The notes: generated from the sequence alone by a model not told the origin. DNA of 7,667 bases from Planctomycetota bacterium (GCA_016872875.1 VGYW01000399.1:1-7667); one strand, 5' to 3'. Positions 1 through 5,775 are shown, counted from the first letter of the stretch. Translations and numbers: made by a program.

Positions 1-3
1 CAC

Positions 4-40
4 CCATTGTTGAGGCTGTTTTTCAGACCCTCAACAATGG
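4..40. repeat. Perfect 12-bp inverted repeat / hairpin
   Basis: Arms CCATTGTTGAGG (4-15) and CCTCAACAATGG (29-40) are exact reverse complements. The 13-nt loop can add a small CTG/CAG stem (16-18 with 24-26) around TTTTT. It lies upstream of the promoter of the zinc-ribbon gene and is more AT-rich than its surroundings. It could be the terminator of a gene left of the window, although no T-run follows the stem on either strand, or the end of a small repeat element. The structure is seen directly; its role is not. Confidence 0.7.
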
Positions 41-60
41 CGCAGGGGAGCCACATCGGG

Positions 61-66
61 TATAAT
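61..66 (+). promoter_or_regulatory. Candidate -10 box for the zinc-ribbon gene
   Basis: An exact TATAAT lies 65 nt before the start codon at 131. At a 17-nt spacing the -35 position reads TGGCGC, which matches the consensus poorly, and there is no extended -10 TG. The box stands out in this GC-rich sequence, but the promoter call rests on one element only. Confidence 0.4.
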
Positions 67-130
67 CAGCGCGGGGTGACATGGCGGATCGGCCCAGGCG
101 CTGTCCTGAGGCACACGGAGGGCAGATGCG

Positions 131-754
131 ATGCCCGCAAGGTCCTTCGGGTATTACGACAAGTGGCGCGACGAGGTGTTGGTTTGCCCCCGCTGCGGCT
201 GGCGGGGCAGGTTCGAGGAGGGCTCGGTCGAGTACTACGAAACGCTCATGGATTGCTCCTGCCCGTCGTGCGAGGAGTCGCCCATGCTGGCCGTCGTCCA
301 CTATCCCTCGGGTGAGCAATCGAGGGCTCACTGGGACCACCTGACGGAAGCCGAAAAGCAGTCCGTGGCCAGGAGAGAGAAATGGGAGGCGGAATTGGAG
401 GCATCGAGCCTGAAGTCGGCCGAGCAGCTTCCGGACCTGCCTGGCCGCCGACTGAGGATGACCTGGGACTTCGAGGCGCGGGAGGGAGGGGGGCACCAGA
501 CCGTGATCAAGTGCGGCGACAGGGTTGTCTGGCGGGAGCCAGCCATCTACGAAGGCTACAGGCGCTTCGCCGAGGTCGTGGTTATCCTCAAGAGCAAGTA
601 TGGCGAGCGGCTGCTCGACGTTGAGCCGACCGACGAGAGCGGATATTACCTGTACGGCGACCGGCTATCGTCTCCAGGAATCGTGGAGGCCGCCAGGGCC
701 CAACTCGCGGAGGGCCGGAAGAAGGGAGCGAGCGAGAGAAGACGGGAAGAGTGA
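131..754 (+). CDS. Hypothetical zinc-ribbon protein
   Basis: This is a 207-residue soluble protein of unknown function. Residues 1-60 form a likely zinc ribbon: C19-P-R-C22-G-W, then C42-S-C44-P-S-C47, giving two CxxC knuckles about 20 residues apart, with an extra Cys at 42. Residues 71-95 are charged and probably helical. Residues 105-180 contain alternating hydrophobic stretches with several Tyr and Trp residues that could form a second small domain. The tail (from about 192) is Arg/Lys/Glu-rich. There is no signal peptide or membrane segment, so it is probably cytoplasmic. The ATG is fixed by GGAGGG at 117-122, 8 nt upstream. Its third codon positions look less GC-biased than those of the genes to the right. 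It stands alone, converging on the minus-strand block. Zinc binding is inferred from spacing; a nucleic-acid-binding role is possible but unsupported. Confidence 0.8.
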   Translation: MPARSFGYYDKWRDEVLVCPRCGWRGRFEEGSVEYYETLMDCSCPSCEESPMLAVVHYPSGEQSRAHWDHLTEAEKQSVARREKWEAELEASSLKSAEQLPDLPGRRLRMTWDFEAREGGGHQTVIKCGDRVVWREPAIYEGYRRFAEVVVILKSKYGERLLDVEPTDESGYYLYGDRLSSPGIVEAARAQLAEGRKKGASERRREE

Positions 755-770
755 TGGGGAAGCCAATCCC

Positions 771-787
771 CTCTCCCTTCGGGAGAG
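771..787. terminator. Hairpin between convergent genes, possible bidirectional terminator
   Basis: CTCTCCC (771-777) and GGGAGAG (781-787) pair as a 7-bp stem around TTC. It sits in the 61-nt gap between the stop of the zinc-ribbon gene (754) and the stop of the minus-strand gene (816), where a two-way terminator is expected. No T-tract follows on either strand, so intrinsic termination is uncertain. Confidence 0.4.
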
Positions 788-815
788 CGAACCACATTCC
801 CGGGGGTTGGGGGAG

Positions 816-1751
816 TTACTTTGGCTGGGCGAGTTCCTTGAGGTACGCCTCGTAGAGGGCGATGGCCCGCTCGTCGGTGAGGTCGCGGGCGATGACGAGG
901 CGGGCGCGGGCGGTGGCGCTCTCGCCGCTCTTGATGTCGCGGCCGAACAGCGAGAAGTAGAGCGAGCCGTGGCCCTCCTCGCTGTAGGGGGTTGCCACGG
1001 CGAAGCAGTCGGCGGGCGGGGCCATGACCAGGGCGGTGAGGCCGAGCTTGGCGCTCCGCCGCATGCCGAGGGCGCCGGCGAACTGCGGCATGACCTTCCA
1101 GTCAACCGGGCTTGGCGGGCGCTTCCAGCGGCCATCCGTGATGAGCTTCGGGGCCTCGGGGTCGCGCGGGAACATCTGCCAGACAGCGAAGGACTTCTTG
1201 GCCTCGAGGAAGCCGGCCTTCCCCTCGGTCTCGGGGCAGCCTTTCACGTAGACGAACGAGGCGGGAAAGCCGACGAAGTAGGAGGCCAGGAAGACCTCCA
1301 GGCGCGAGAGGTCCTTCTTGGGCGTCACGGTGGTCGTGACGTCGAGGGTGCCGGGCGCGGCCCAGCGGTAGAGGGCCTTCATGTCGAACGGGTGCCCCTG
1401 GTCGGCGGCCCAGGCTGCCTCGACCGCGCCGTCGGGGAGGAGGGTGGCGGTGCTCGACCAGTCCCAGGCCCCGCCGCCGTAGCGGGCCTCGGAGTCGAGG
1501 AGGCGGTAGTGCGAAAGAAGGCCGTAGGCGCCCGAGAAGGCGGTGCCCGAGGTGGCGTCGGTGACAGCCGTGATGCCGAGGGATTTTCCCTGTGGCCGCA
1601 GGGTGCCGCGGAGGAGGCCGGTGTCGAAGCGGAACTCCTTCCCCTCGGCCACGAAGGCGAGCTTGGCCGGACCCGGCTCGGCCGCTGACGCGAGGCTGAC
1701 GAACAGGGAGAGCACGAGCGCCGCACAAGCTGACAGGGCACCGGTTTGCAC
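816..1751 (-). CDS. Putative secreted protein of unknown function
   Basis: The 311-residue protein starts at a GTG with AAAGGAG 8 nt upstream. The frame stays open to an ATG at 1841, but that extension reads a low-complexity Asp/Glu tract out of the triplet repeat and has no ribosome binding site. Residues 6-23 are a hydrophobic segment ending SLASA before AEPG, a plausible signal peptidase I site. The n-region lacks Lys or Arg, which is unusual and lowers confidence in export. The mature part has many short alternating hydrophobic and polar stretches, glycine turns and aromatic residues (for example GGGAWDW), suggesting a beta-rich fold, perhaps of the mutarotase-like sugar-binding type; that is a guess from texture. 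No catalytic motif is recognised. It lies 141 nt downstream of the TPR/hydrolase gene with no clear promoter of its own, so it may be co-transcribed with it. Confidence 0.75.
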   Translation of the reverse strand: MQTGALSACAALVLSLFVSLASAAEPGPAKLAFVAEGKEFRFDTGLLRGTLRPQGKSLGITAVTDATSGTAFSGAYGLLSHYRLLDSEARYGGGAWDWSSTATLLPDGAVEAAWAADQGHPFDMKALYRWAAPGTLDVTTTVTPKKDLSRLEVFLASYFVGFPASFVYVKGCPETEGKAGFLEAKKSFAVWQMFPRDPEAPKLITDGRWKRPPSPVDWKVMPQFAGALGMRRSAKLGLTALVMAPPADCFAVATPYSEEGHGSLYFSLFGRDIKSGESATARARLVIARDLTDERAIALYEAYLKELAQPK

Positions 1752-1759
1752 AGGGATTG

Positions 1760-1766
1760 CTCCTTT
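1760..1766 (-). promoter_or_regulatory. Ribosome binding site that fixes a GTG start
   Basis: On the minus strand AAAGGAG lies 8 nt before the GTG at 1751. It decides the start of the secreted protein against the upstream in-frame ATG at 1841, which would translate the triplet repeat. Confidence 0.75.
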
Positions 1767-1779
1767 CCTTCGGGGTTTA

Positions 1780-1878
1780 TCGTCCTCGTCGTCGTCCTCG
1801 TCGTCGTCGTCGGTTCTTCGGGGCGCCGCCTTCCCGCACATTCGACGACGAGGACGACGACGACAACGACGACGATCG
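1780..1878. repeat. GTC/GAC triplet inverted repeat
   Basis: The left arm (about 1780-1812) is built of TCG/GTC triplets interrupted by CCT, and the right arm (about 1843-1876) is its complement. A 21-bp core is perfect: 1786-1806 pairs with 1843-1863, leaving a 36-nt loop. It fills most of the gap between the TPR/hydrolase gene and the secreted protein gene and ends just before the ribosome binding site of the latter. In RNA it would be a very stable hairpin, possibly a processing or attenuation structure. A related element lies at 5833-5920. Confidence 0.8.
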
Positions 1879-1894
1879 AGGAGGCCGGCCTCCT
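1879..1894. repeat. 16-bp perfect palindrome over a stop codon
   Basis: AGGAGGCCGGCCTCCT is its own reverse complement. It begins just after the triplet repeat and overlaps the TAG stop (1893-1895) of the TPR/hydrolase gene. It may be a protein-binding site, part of a terminator together with the adjacent hairpin, or chance in GC-rich DNA. Confidence 0.6.
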
Positions 1895-4175
1895 ACCTGT
1901 CACGGACTTTGATCCGTACGGCCGCGGCATAGCACAGGCGCGGGTCGCGGTGGAAGCGGGCGCCCTCGAAGAGCTGCTCGAGGGAGCGCTCGACCTTGCC
2001 GCTGAACACGGCGTCGCCGTTCGCGTAGATGCGCACCGGCTTGTCGAGGTCCACCAGCTTGTCGTCGAGGAAGATCGTGAGCTCCTCGACGTGCCTGGTG
2101 ACCAGGTTGATGCGGTTCCCGGGAGCGACTGCGGCGATGACCTGGCCCATGCCCTTGGCCATCTCGCCGAGGAAGATCATCTGGAGCTGCTCTGGGCTGT
2201 ACTCCTGGCCCAGGGGGGCCTTGACGTTGATGCGGCGGTCGGGGTCGAAGACGGTGGCGGCGAACTTCTCGATAGTGACCCAGAAGGCGGAGGCGTTGGC
2301 GTGCTCGTAGGAGACGATGCGGACGCGCGGGGTGTAGGGGTTGCGGGCCTTGCTCGCGAGCCAGGGGAGCACCTTCGTGTTGAGTTCGGGGTGCGCGGGG
2401 TTGCGGGCGTAGCCTGGGATTTCCTCGCGCTGGACGTCGTAGCCCCAGGAGTCGAGGGCCTTGTAGGCCTCGCGTTGGGCGCCCACGATGTCGGGCGCGG
2501 CGTGCTGGCTGACCATGAGGTAGGAGGGGAGGTTGACGGCGGAGCGGAGGTGGAGGCGGCTGATCTCGTCGAGCGCGGCGTTTCGGACGACGAGTGCGGC
2601 GAAGCGGTCGGGCCAGCGGAGCGCGGCGGCCCAGGCCAGGAGGCCCCCCGCGCCCGTGCCCTCCACGTAGACGCGGTCGGTGTCGAGGTTGTAGGTCTTC
2701 GCCGCGTGGGTGAGGGCGGACATTGGGATGTTGATGTGAACGGACTTCCAGCCTGCCTTCGAGGGGCAGGCGGGGAGGAGGATGATGAACTTCTCGGTCG
2801 CGCCGATGGTCTCCCAGTTGTAGTAGTGCTCCCTGGCGGTCTCGCCGTCGCGGTGGAAGGCGAGGATGAGGGGCCAGGGACGGCGCGGGTCGTAGCCCTT
2901 GGGGACGTAGACGGTGTAGCTGACGCGGTGGAGGAGCTCGTCCACGAGGAAGGAGCCTTCGCCGAGGCCGGGCTGCTGGGGGGGGCGCTCGGCGCCCTCG
3001 CGGAGCGCGCCCTGGATGGAGGCGAACGGGGCGCCGCTGGCGGCGATCCTGAAGATGAGCTTCTCGCGTGCCGCCCGCTCGCGCGTGGCATACGCCTTTG
3101 GCACCAGAAGGAGCTGTTCCAGCCGCGCCCGGCGGCGAACCAGAGCATCGTCGGCTGGGTTGGCGGCGACGAGTTGCTTGTAGATTTCGAGCGCGAGGCC
3201 GATGCGGCCGGTCCGCTCGTGCTCTTCCACCAGGAGCTTGAGGAGCTCGGGCTCGCGCGCGCCGGCGTCGTAGGCGTCCTGGAAGCGGCCGAGCGCGCGG
3301 TCGCGCTGGCCGAGTCGCAGGAGCACGCGCGCCTCGGCGGCCAGGCGCTTGGGGTCGCTGGGCTTCGGCTCGGGGGCCTTTGCCTCGGGCGGCGGCGCGC
3401 CCTCCTGCTGGAGGTTGAGGAGCTCGCGGAGCGCGTCGGCCCGCTCGCGGAGGCTCTTGGCCTGTTCGGGCGACTTCGCGGCGGCGATGGCGCGCTCGGT
3501 GAAGTCCACGGCCTCGGCCCAGCGGCCGGTCTCGGCGGCGGCCTGTGCCGCCCCCTCGTAGGCATCGGCCAGCTTGTCGTCGAGAGCCAGGGCGCGCCGC
3601 CAGCGCGTGAGGGCCATGTCATACTGCTTGCGCGCGGCGAAGCCGAGCGCGAGGTGGTGCTGGGCCAGGGCCGCGTAGGAGCTGTCGGGGTACTGCTCGA
3701 GGATCTTGATCAGCGGCTCTTCCGCCTCCTCGTATTGGGCCTGTTCCTGAAGGCGTTTGGCCTGGCTGAGGAGGGGGAGCGCGCGCTGGTCGAGGAGGGG
3801 GCGGAGCTTCGCGCGTGCCGCCTCGTGGTCGCTCTTGAGCTCGAGCGTGCGGCGGAGCTCGCCGATGGCCTCGGGCAGGAGGCGGTGCTGGAGGCAGAAC
3901 TCGGCGAGCCTGAAGTGGCCCTCCGCGTCGTCGTCCTTCAGCTCGGCGGCCTGCTTCTTGTATGCCTCGTGTGGCGCCTCGCCCTTCTCGATCTCCGCGA
4001 TGCGGTAGCGTGGCACCGTGATCTCGGATGTCCCCGTGCGGATGCGGACGTCCTGCGCGTTCTCCTGGACGATTCGCCCCTCGATCACGGAGCCGTCCTT
4101 GAGGCGCAACACGTCCGCACGAACAAGGGGGAGCGTGGCAGCCAACACGATGATTGCAAACACCCGCCGGAGCAT
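1893..4175 (-). CDS. Exported TPR protein with an alpha/beta-hydrolase-like domain lacking the nucleophile Ser
   Basis: This protein has 760 residues. The ATG at 4175 is chosen because GGAG lies 6 nt upstream and the predicted transcript starts near 4191; an ATG at 4187 is possible but would be almost leaderless. Residues 1-20 form a signal peptide (MLRR, hydrophobic core, LVRA before D). Residues 21-65 carry the LRLKDGSVIEGRI module frequent in planctomycete exported proteins. Residues about 80-360 are TPR-like helices with an Ala/Pro-rich break near 258-275. Residues about 415-610 resemble the PHB-depolymerase/feruloyl-esterase-like alpha/beta hydrolases (YTVYVPKGYDP; nucleophile elbow near 505-511). 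The elbow reads G506-T-G508-A-G, where catalytic members have GxSxG. Asp562 and His595 are possible remnants of the other triad residues. Residues 620-760 form a further beta-rich domain (LDDKLVDLDKPVRIYANG). It is probably a periplasmic binding or scaffold protein rather than an enzyme. It has its own promoter. Confidence 0.85.
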   Translation of the reverse strand: MLRRVFAIIVLAATLPLVRADVLRLKDGSVIEGRIVQENAQDVRIRTGTSEITVPRYRIAEIEKGEAPHEAYKKQAAELKDDDAEGHFRLAEFCLQHRLLPEAIGELRRTLELKSDHEAARAKLRPLLDQRALPLLSQAKRLQEQAQYEEAEEPLIKILEQYPDSSYAALAQHHLALGFAARKQYDMALTRWRRALALDDKLADAYEGAAQAAAETGRWAEAVDFTERAIAAAKSPEQAKSLRERADALRELLNLQQEGAPPPEAKAPEPKPSDPKRLAAEARVLLRLGQRDRALGRFQDAYDAGAREPELLKLLVEEHERTGRIGLALEIYKQLVAANPADDALVRRRARLEQLLLVPKAYATRERAAREKLIFRIAASGAPFASIQGALREGAERPPQQPGLGEGSFLVDELLHRVSYTVYVPKGYDPRRPWPLILAFHRDGETAREHYYNWETIGATEKFIILLPACPSKAGWKSVHINIPMSALTHAAKTYNLDTDRVYVEGTGAGGLLAWAAALRWPDRFAALVVRNAALDEISRLHLRSAVNLPSYLMVSQHAAPDIVGAQREAYKALDSWGYDVQREEIPGYARNPAHPELNTKVLPWLASKARNPYTPRVRIVSYEHANASAFWVTIEKFAATVFDPDRRINVKAPLGQEYSPEQLQMIFLGEMAKGMGQVIAAVAPGNRINLVTRHVEELTIFLDDKLVDLDKPVRIYANGDAVFSGKVERSLEQLFEGARFHRDPRLCYAAAVRIKVRDR

Positions 4176-4197
4176 GGAGGTCTCCATAGCTGTCCGC

Positions 4198-4226
4198 ATT
4201 CTAGCAACGCGCCGGCGGGAAGTCAA
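4198..4226 (-). promoter_or_regulatory. Sigma-70-type promoter of the TPR/hydrolase gene
   Basis: On the minus strand TTGACT (4226-4221) and TAGAAT (4203-4198) are separated by exactly 17 nt. The predicted start of transcription, near 4191, leaves a short leader that fits the ATG at 4175. The -10 box is followed by GCG, as in the kinase promoter at 5930-5958. This indicates that the TPR/hydrolase gene can be expressed independently of the sigma gene upstream. Confidence 0.75.
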
Positions 4227-4233
4227 AAGGCTG

Positions 4234-4261
4234 CGTGGTCCGTGGTCCGTAGTCCGTGGTC
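4234..4261. repeat. Heptamer tandem repeat (CGTGGTC x4)
   Basis: Four 7-nt units run head to tail: CGTGGTC, CGTGGTC, CGTAGTC, CGTGGTC, with one substitution in the third. The array overlaps the stop codon of the anti-sigma-like gene (4260-4262) and ends 8 nt before the -35 box of the next promoter. It resembles the short tandem repeats that disperse between genes in some bacteria. Its function is unknown. Confidence 0.8.
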
Positions 4262-5048
4262 ACCGCTCAGGCGGGGCCAGCTCCCGAAGGCGTGCTGCGA
4301 GCTGGGCGATGGCTGCGGCGTCGGGGGCTGCGCCGGCGACCGCCTCTTGCATGCAGGTGCAGCGGGCGTCGCAGGCGGCCATGAAGGGCTTCAGGGCCTC
4401 GAGCTCCTGCGGGCTGCTGCCCTCCCTGAGGGCGGCGAGGAGCTGGCACTGGAACTGGCAGGAGCAGGCTACACGGTGGAGCACCACCTCGCGGCTGGCG
4501 GGGGAGAGGGCGCTCGCGGCCTCGAGGGCCTGCACCGTTTCATCGAGCATGGCCCTCAGGAGCTCGCGGTCAATTCCCTGGCCGCGGCGGTGCTTGAGGA
4601 CGGCTTCCTTGAGGCGCTCGTCCGAGCGCGCGAGGCGCAGCTCCGCCCTTCGGTCTGCCCGGAGGGTGAGCGAGTAGCTCACCCGCTCGGCGAGGCGCTT
4701 GACGGGGTAGAGGAAGTCGCCCGGCACCGTGCCGGCGGCCATGCCGAGGATGCCCCAGCCGGCGAGGACGAGGAGGACTGCGGCGGCGGCGATGACGGAG
4801 ACGCGTCGGAAGAAGGGGCGGCGCCGCGGCCGCGCCGCGCCCTCCAGCGCCACGTGGGCGAGGGCCCTCTCGAGCCCGTGGGCCGACGGCTGCGGCGCGG
4901 GCAGCCCGCGCAGCTCGGCGGCCAGGGCGACCAGGGGGCGGACCTCATCCGCAACGTCCCCGTGCTCGCGAAGGATGGCCTCCGGGTCGCCGCCACGCCG
5001 GACGGCCTCGATGCAGCGGTCCAGCACGTCCTCAACGTTGCTTGCCAC
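4260..5048 (-). CDS. Putative anti-sigma factor, single-span membrane protein (DUF5667-like)
   Basis: The 262-residue protein starts at a GTG with GAGGAG 7 nt upstream. The frame runs back to 5207, but only through the repeat element and the sigma gene's end. Residues 1-50 (VEDVLDRC12IEAVRRGG...LREHGDVADEVRPLVALAAEL) match the cytoplasmic N-terminus of proteins encoded beside ECF sigma factors. Residues 83-105 are a transmembrane helix after an Arg-rich stretch (RPRRRPFFRR), giving N-inside topology. Residues 109-150 (PGDFLYPVKRLAERV...LRLARSDERLKEA) carry the DUF5667 signature. The extracytoplasmic C-terminus is helical with six clustered Cys: C195-x-C197-x3-C201 and C226-x3-C230-x-C232. It lies directly downstream of the sigma gene, separated by a structured 130-nt gap. 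Role as a membrane anchor and sensor for the sigma factor is inferred; metal or redox sensing by the Cys clusters is a hypothesis. Confidence 0.8.
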   Translation of the reverse strand: MASNVEDVLDRCIEAVRRGGDPEAILREHGDVADEVRPLVALAAELRGLPAPQPSAHGLERALAHVALEGAARPRRRPFFRRVSVIAAAAVLLVLAGWGILGMAAGTVPGDFLYPVKRLAERVSYSLTLRADRRAELRLARSDERLKEAVLKHRRGQGIDRELLRAMLDETVQALEAASALSPASREVVLHRVACSCQFQCQLLAALREGSSPQELEALKPFMAACDARCTCMQEAVAGAAPDAAAIAQLAARLRELAPPER

Positions 5049-5055
5049 TGTCCGG

Positions 5056-5061
5056 CTCCTC
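5056..5061 (-). promoter_or_regulatory. Ribosome binding site of the anti-sigma-like gene
   Basis: GAGGAG on the minus strand lies 7 nt before the GTG at 5048 and only 2 nt beyond the foot of the 19-bp inverted repeat. It decides the start codon and could be affected by folding of the adjacent stem. Confidence 0.75.
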
Positions 5062-5063
5062 AA

Positions 5064-5195
5064 AGCGTCCAGGAGAATGAGCAAGTTCGTAGTGCGGGCT
5101 TTAGCCCGTCTCGCCAGGCGACGGCCTGAAGGCCGCACTACGAACAGGTCCCTGCGTTGCGCGCCCGCGCCTGGAAGCTCATTCTCCTGGACGCT
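5064..5195. repeat. Perfect 19-bp inverted repeat bracketing a structured element
   Basis: AGCGTCCAGGAGAATGAGC (5064-5082) and its exact reverse complement (5177-5195) are 94 nt apart. The right arm includes the last codons and the TGA stop (5179-5181) of the sigma gene, so the left arm is an inverted copy of that gene's 3' end. Between the arms lie a 61-nt cloverleaf element (5085-5145) and a 31-nt GC-rich stretch (5146-5176). Confidence 0.85.
5085..5145. repeat. Cloverleaf-like intergenic repeat element
   Basis: GTTCGTAGTGCGG (5085-5097) and CCGCACTACGAAC (5133-5145) are perfect 13-bp inverted repeats. Inside are three hairpins: CGGGC-TTTA-GCCCG (5095-5108), TCGC-CAG-GCGA (5111-5121) and CGGCC-TGAA-GGCCG (5122-5135). 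With a 10-bp closing stem nearly every base pairs, giving a four-way junction. The CGGGCTTTAGCCCG and CGGCCTGAAGGCCG hairpins resemble REP-type palindromes scattered between genes in many bacterial genomes. It is probably a dispersed non-autonomous element; no transposase is visible here. It lacks tRNA features. Confidence 0.8.
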
Positions 5196-5703
5196 CCTCG
5201 TGTGCAAGGAACCTGCGCATTGTTGCGAGTGCGCGGAACTGCATGACGCGGATGGCCTCGGGGCTGCGGCCCGTGCACTCGGCGATCTCGGCGTTGGAGA
5301 GGCCCTCGATGAACTTGAGGGTGACGAGCTCGCGCTGGTCGTCGGTGAGCTTGGTGAGGGCGAGCTGGATGTCGAGCGCTCGTGCGACTGCGGCGGCCGG
5401 CTCGTCGCGGCCGGCCGCGCGGTCGGCCACGGCCTCGGTCATGGCGGTCTCGCGCCGCACGTGTGCGGAGCGCACGTGGTCGGTCGCCACGTTGGCCGCG
5501 ATGCGGAAGACCCAGGCGGGGAACGAGCCGGTCTGGGTGCCGATGGCGCGCACCACGCGCAGGAACACCTCGCTCGTGAGGTCCTCGGCCACGCTCGGCC
5601 CCACGCGGTAGTGCATGAACCGCAGCACGCGGGGATAGAACTCCGCGCACAGCTCCGTGAGCGCCGCGGCGTCGCGCCGCCGCGCGCGCTCGGCTAGTGT
5701 CAT
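5179..5703 (-). CDS. ECF-type (sigma-70 family) RNA polymerase sigma factor
   Basis: From the ATG at 5703 this is a 174-residue protein of normal ECF length that would direct RNA polymerase to a small regulon. Residues about 14-82 are region 2: FYPRVLRFMHYR, then AEDLTSEVFLRVVRAI, then FPAWVFRIAANVATDHVRS, including the segment that contacts the -10 element. Residues about 110-166 are region 4: LTKLTDDQRELVTLKFIEGLSNAEIAECTGRSPEAIRVMQFRAL, with the helix-turn-helix for the -35 element. The ATG has no strong ribosome binding site; a GTG at 5721 is the alternative and would add six residues. The frame stays open to 6030, but that part reads the triplet repeat as a Ser run and is not credible. 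The next gene encodes its likely anti-sigma factor and the divergent gene a Ser/Thr kinase, a neighbourhood known for planctomycete ECF factors. Confidence 0.92.
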   Translation of the reverse strand: MTLAERARRRDAAALTELCAEFYPRVLRFMHYRVGPSVAEDLTSEVFLRVVRAIGTQTGSFPAWVFRIAANVATDHVRSAHVRRETAMTEAVADRAAGRDEPAAAVARALDIQLALTKLTDDQRELVTLKFIEGLSNAEIAECTGRSPEAIRVMQFRALATMRRFLAHEERPGE

Positions 5704-5775
5704 GACCAGTTCGCCGTCCACGCCGCCCCAAGTATCGCTAGACCGAGCTCCCTCTGGCGATGGCAACACCCCACC

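Noticed and set aside
525..1688. A 387-codon open frame on the plus strand across the convergent junction
   Set aside because: It overlaps the zinc-ribbon gene and runs antisense to the secreted protein. Its composition is Gly/Glu/Ala-rich and typical of a shadow frame.
1725..1736. LSAC near the N-terminus of the secreted protein as a lipobox
   Set aside because: The Cys is at residue 9, ahead of most of the hydrophobic core. A lipobox must follow the core, so a lipoprotein is unlikely.
1752..1841. An Asp/Glu-rich N-terminal extension of the secreted protein
   Set aside because: It is encoded by the triplet repeat, has no ribosome binding site, and the GTG at 1751 has an ideal one.
2177..3622. 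A 481-codon minus-strand frame rich in Ser, Pro, Arg and Thr
   Set aside because: It is an out-of-frame reading of the TPR/hydrolase gene. The composition is the usual product of shifted high-GC codons.
1746..5129. A 1127-codon open frame on the plus strand opposite the minus-strand genes
   Set aside because: It is antisense to three well-supported genes and reads as low-complexity Glu/Gly/Val/Leu/Ala sequence with no recognisable domain. Long open frames opposite genes are expected at this GC content.
5085..5145. The cloverleaf as a tRNA gene
   Set aside because: It has no T-loop or D-loop consensus, no anticodon loop of seven bases, and the arm sizes are wrong.
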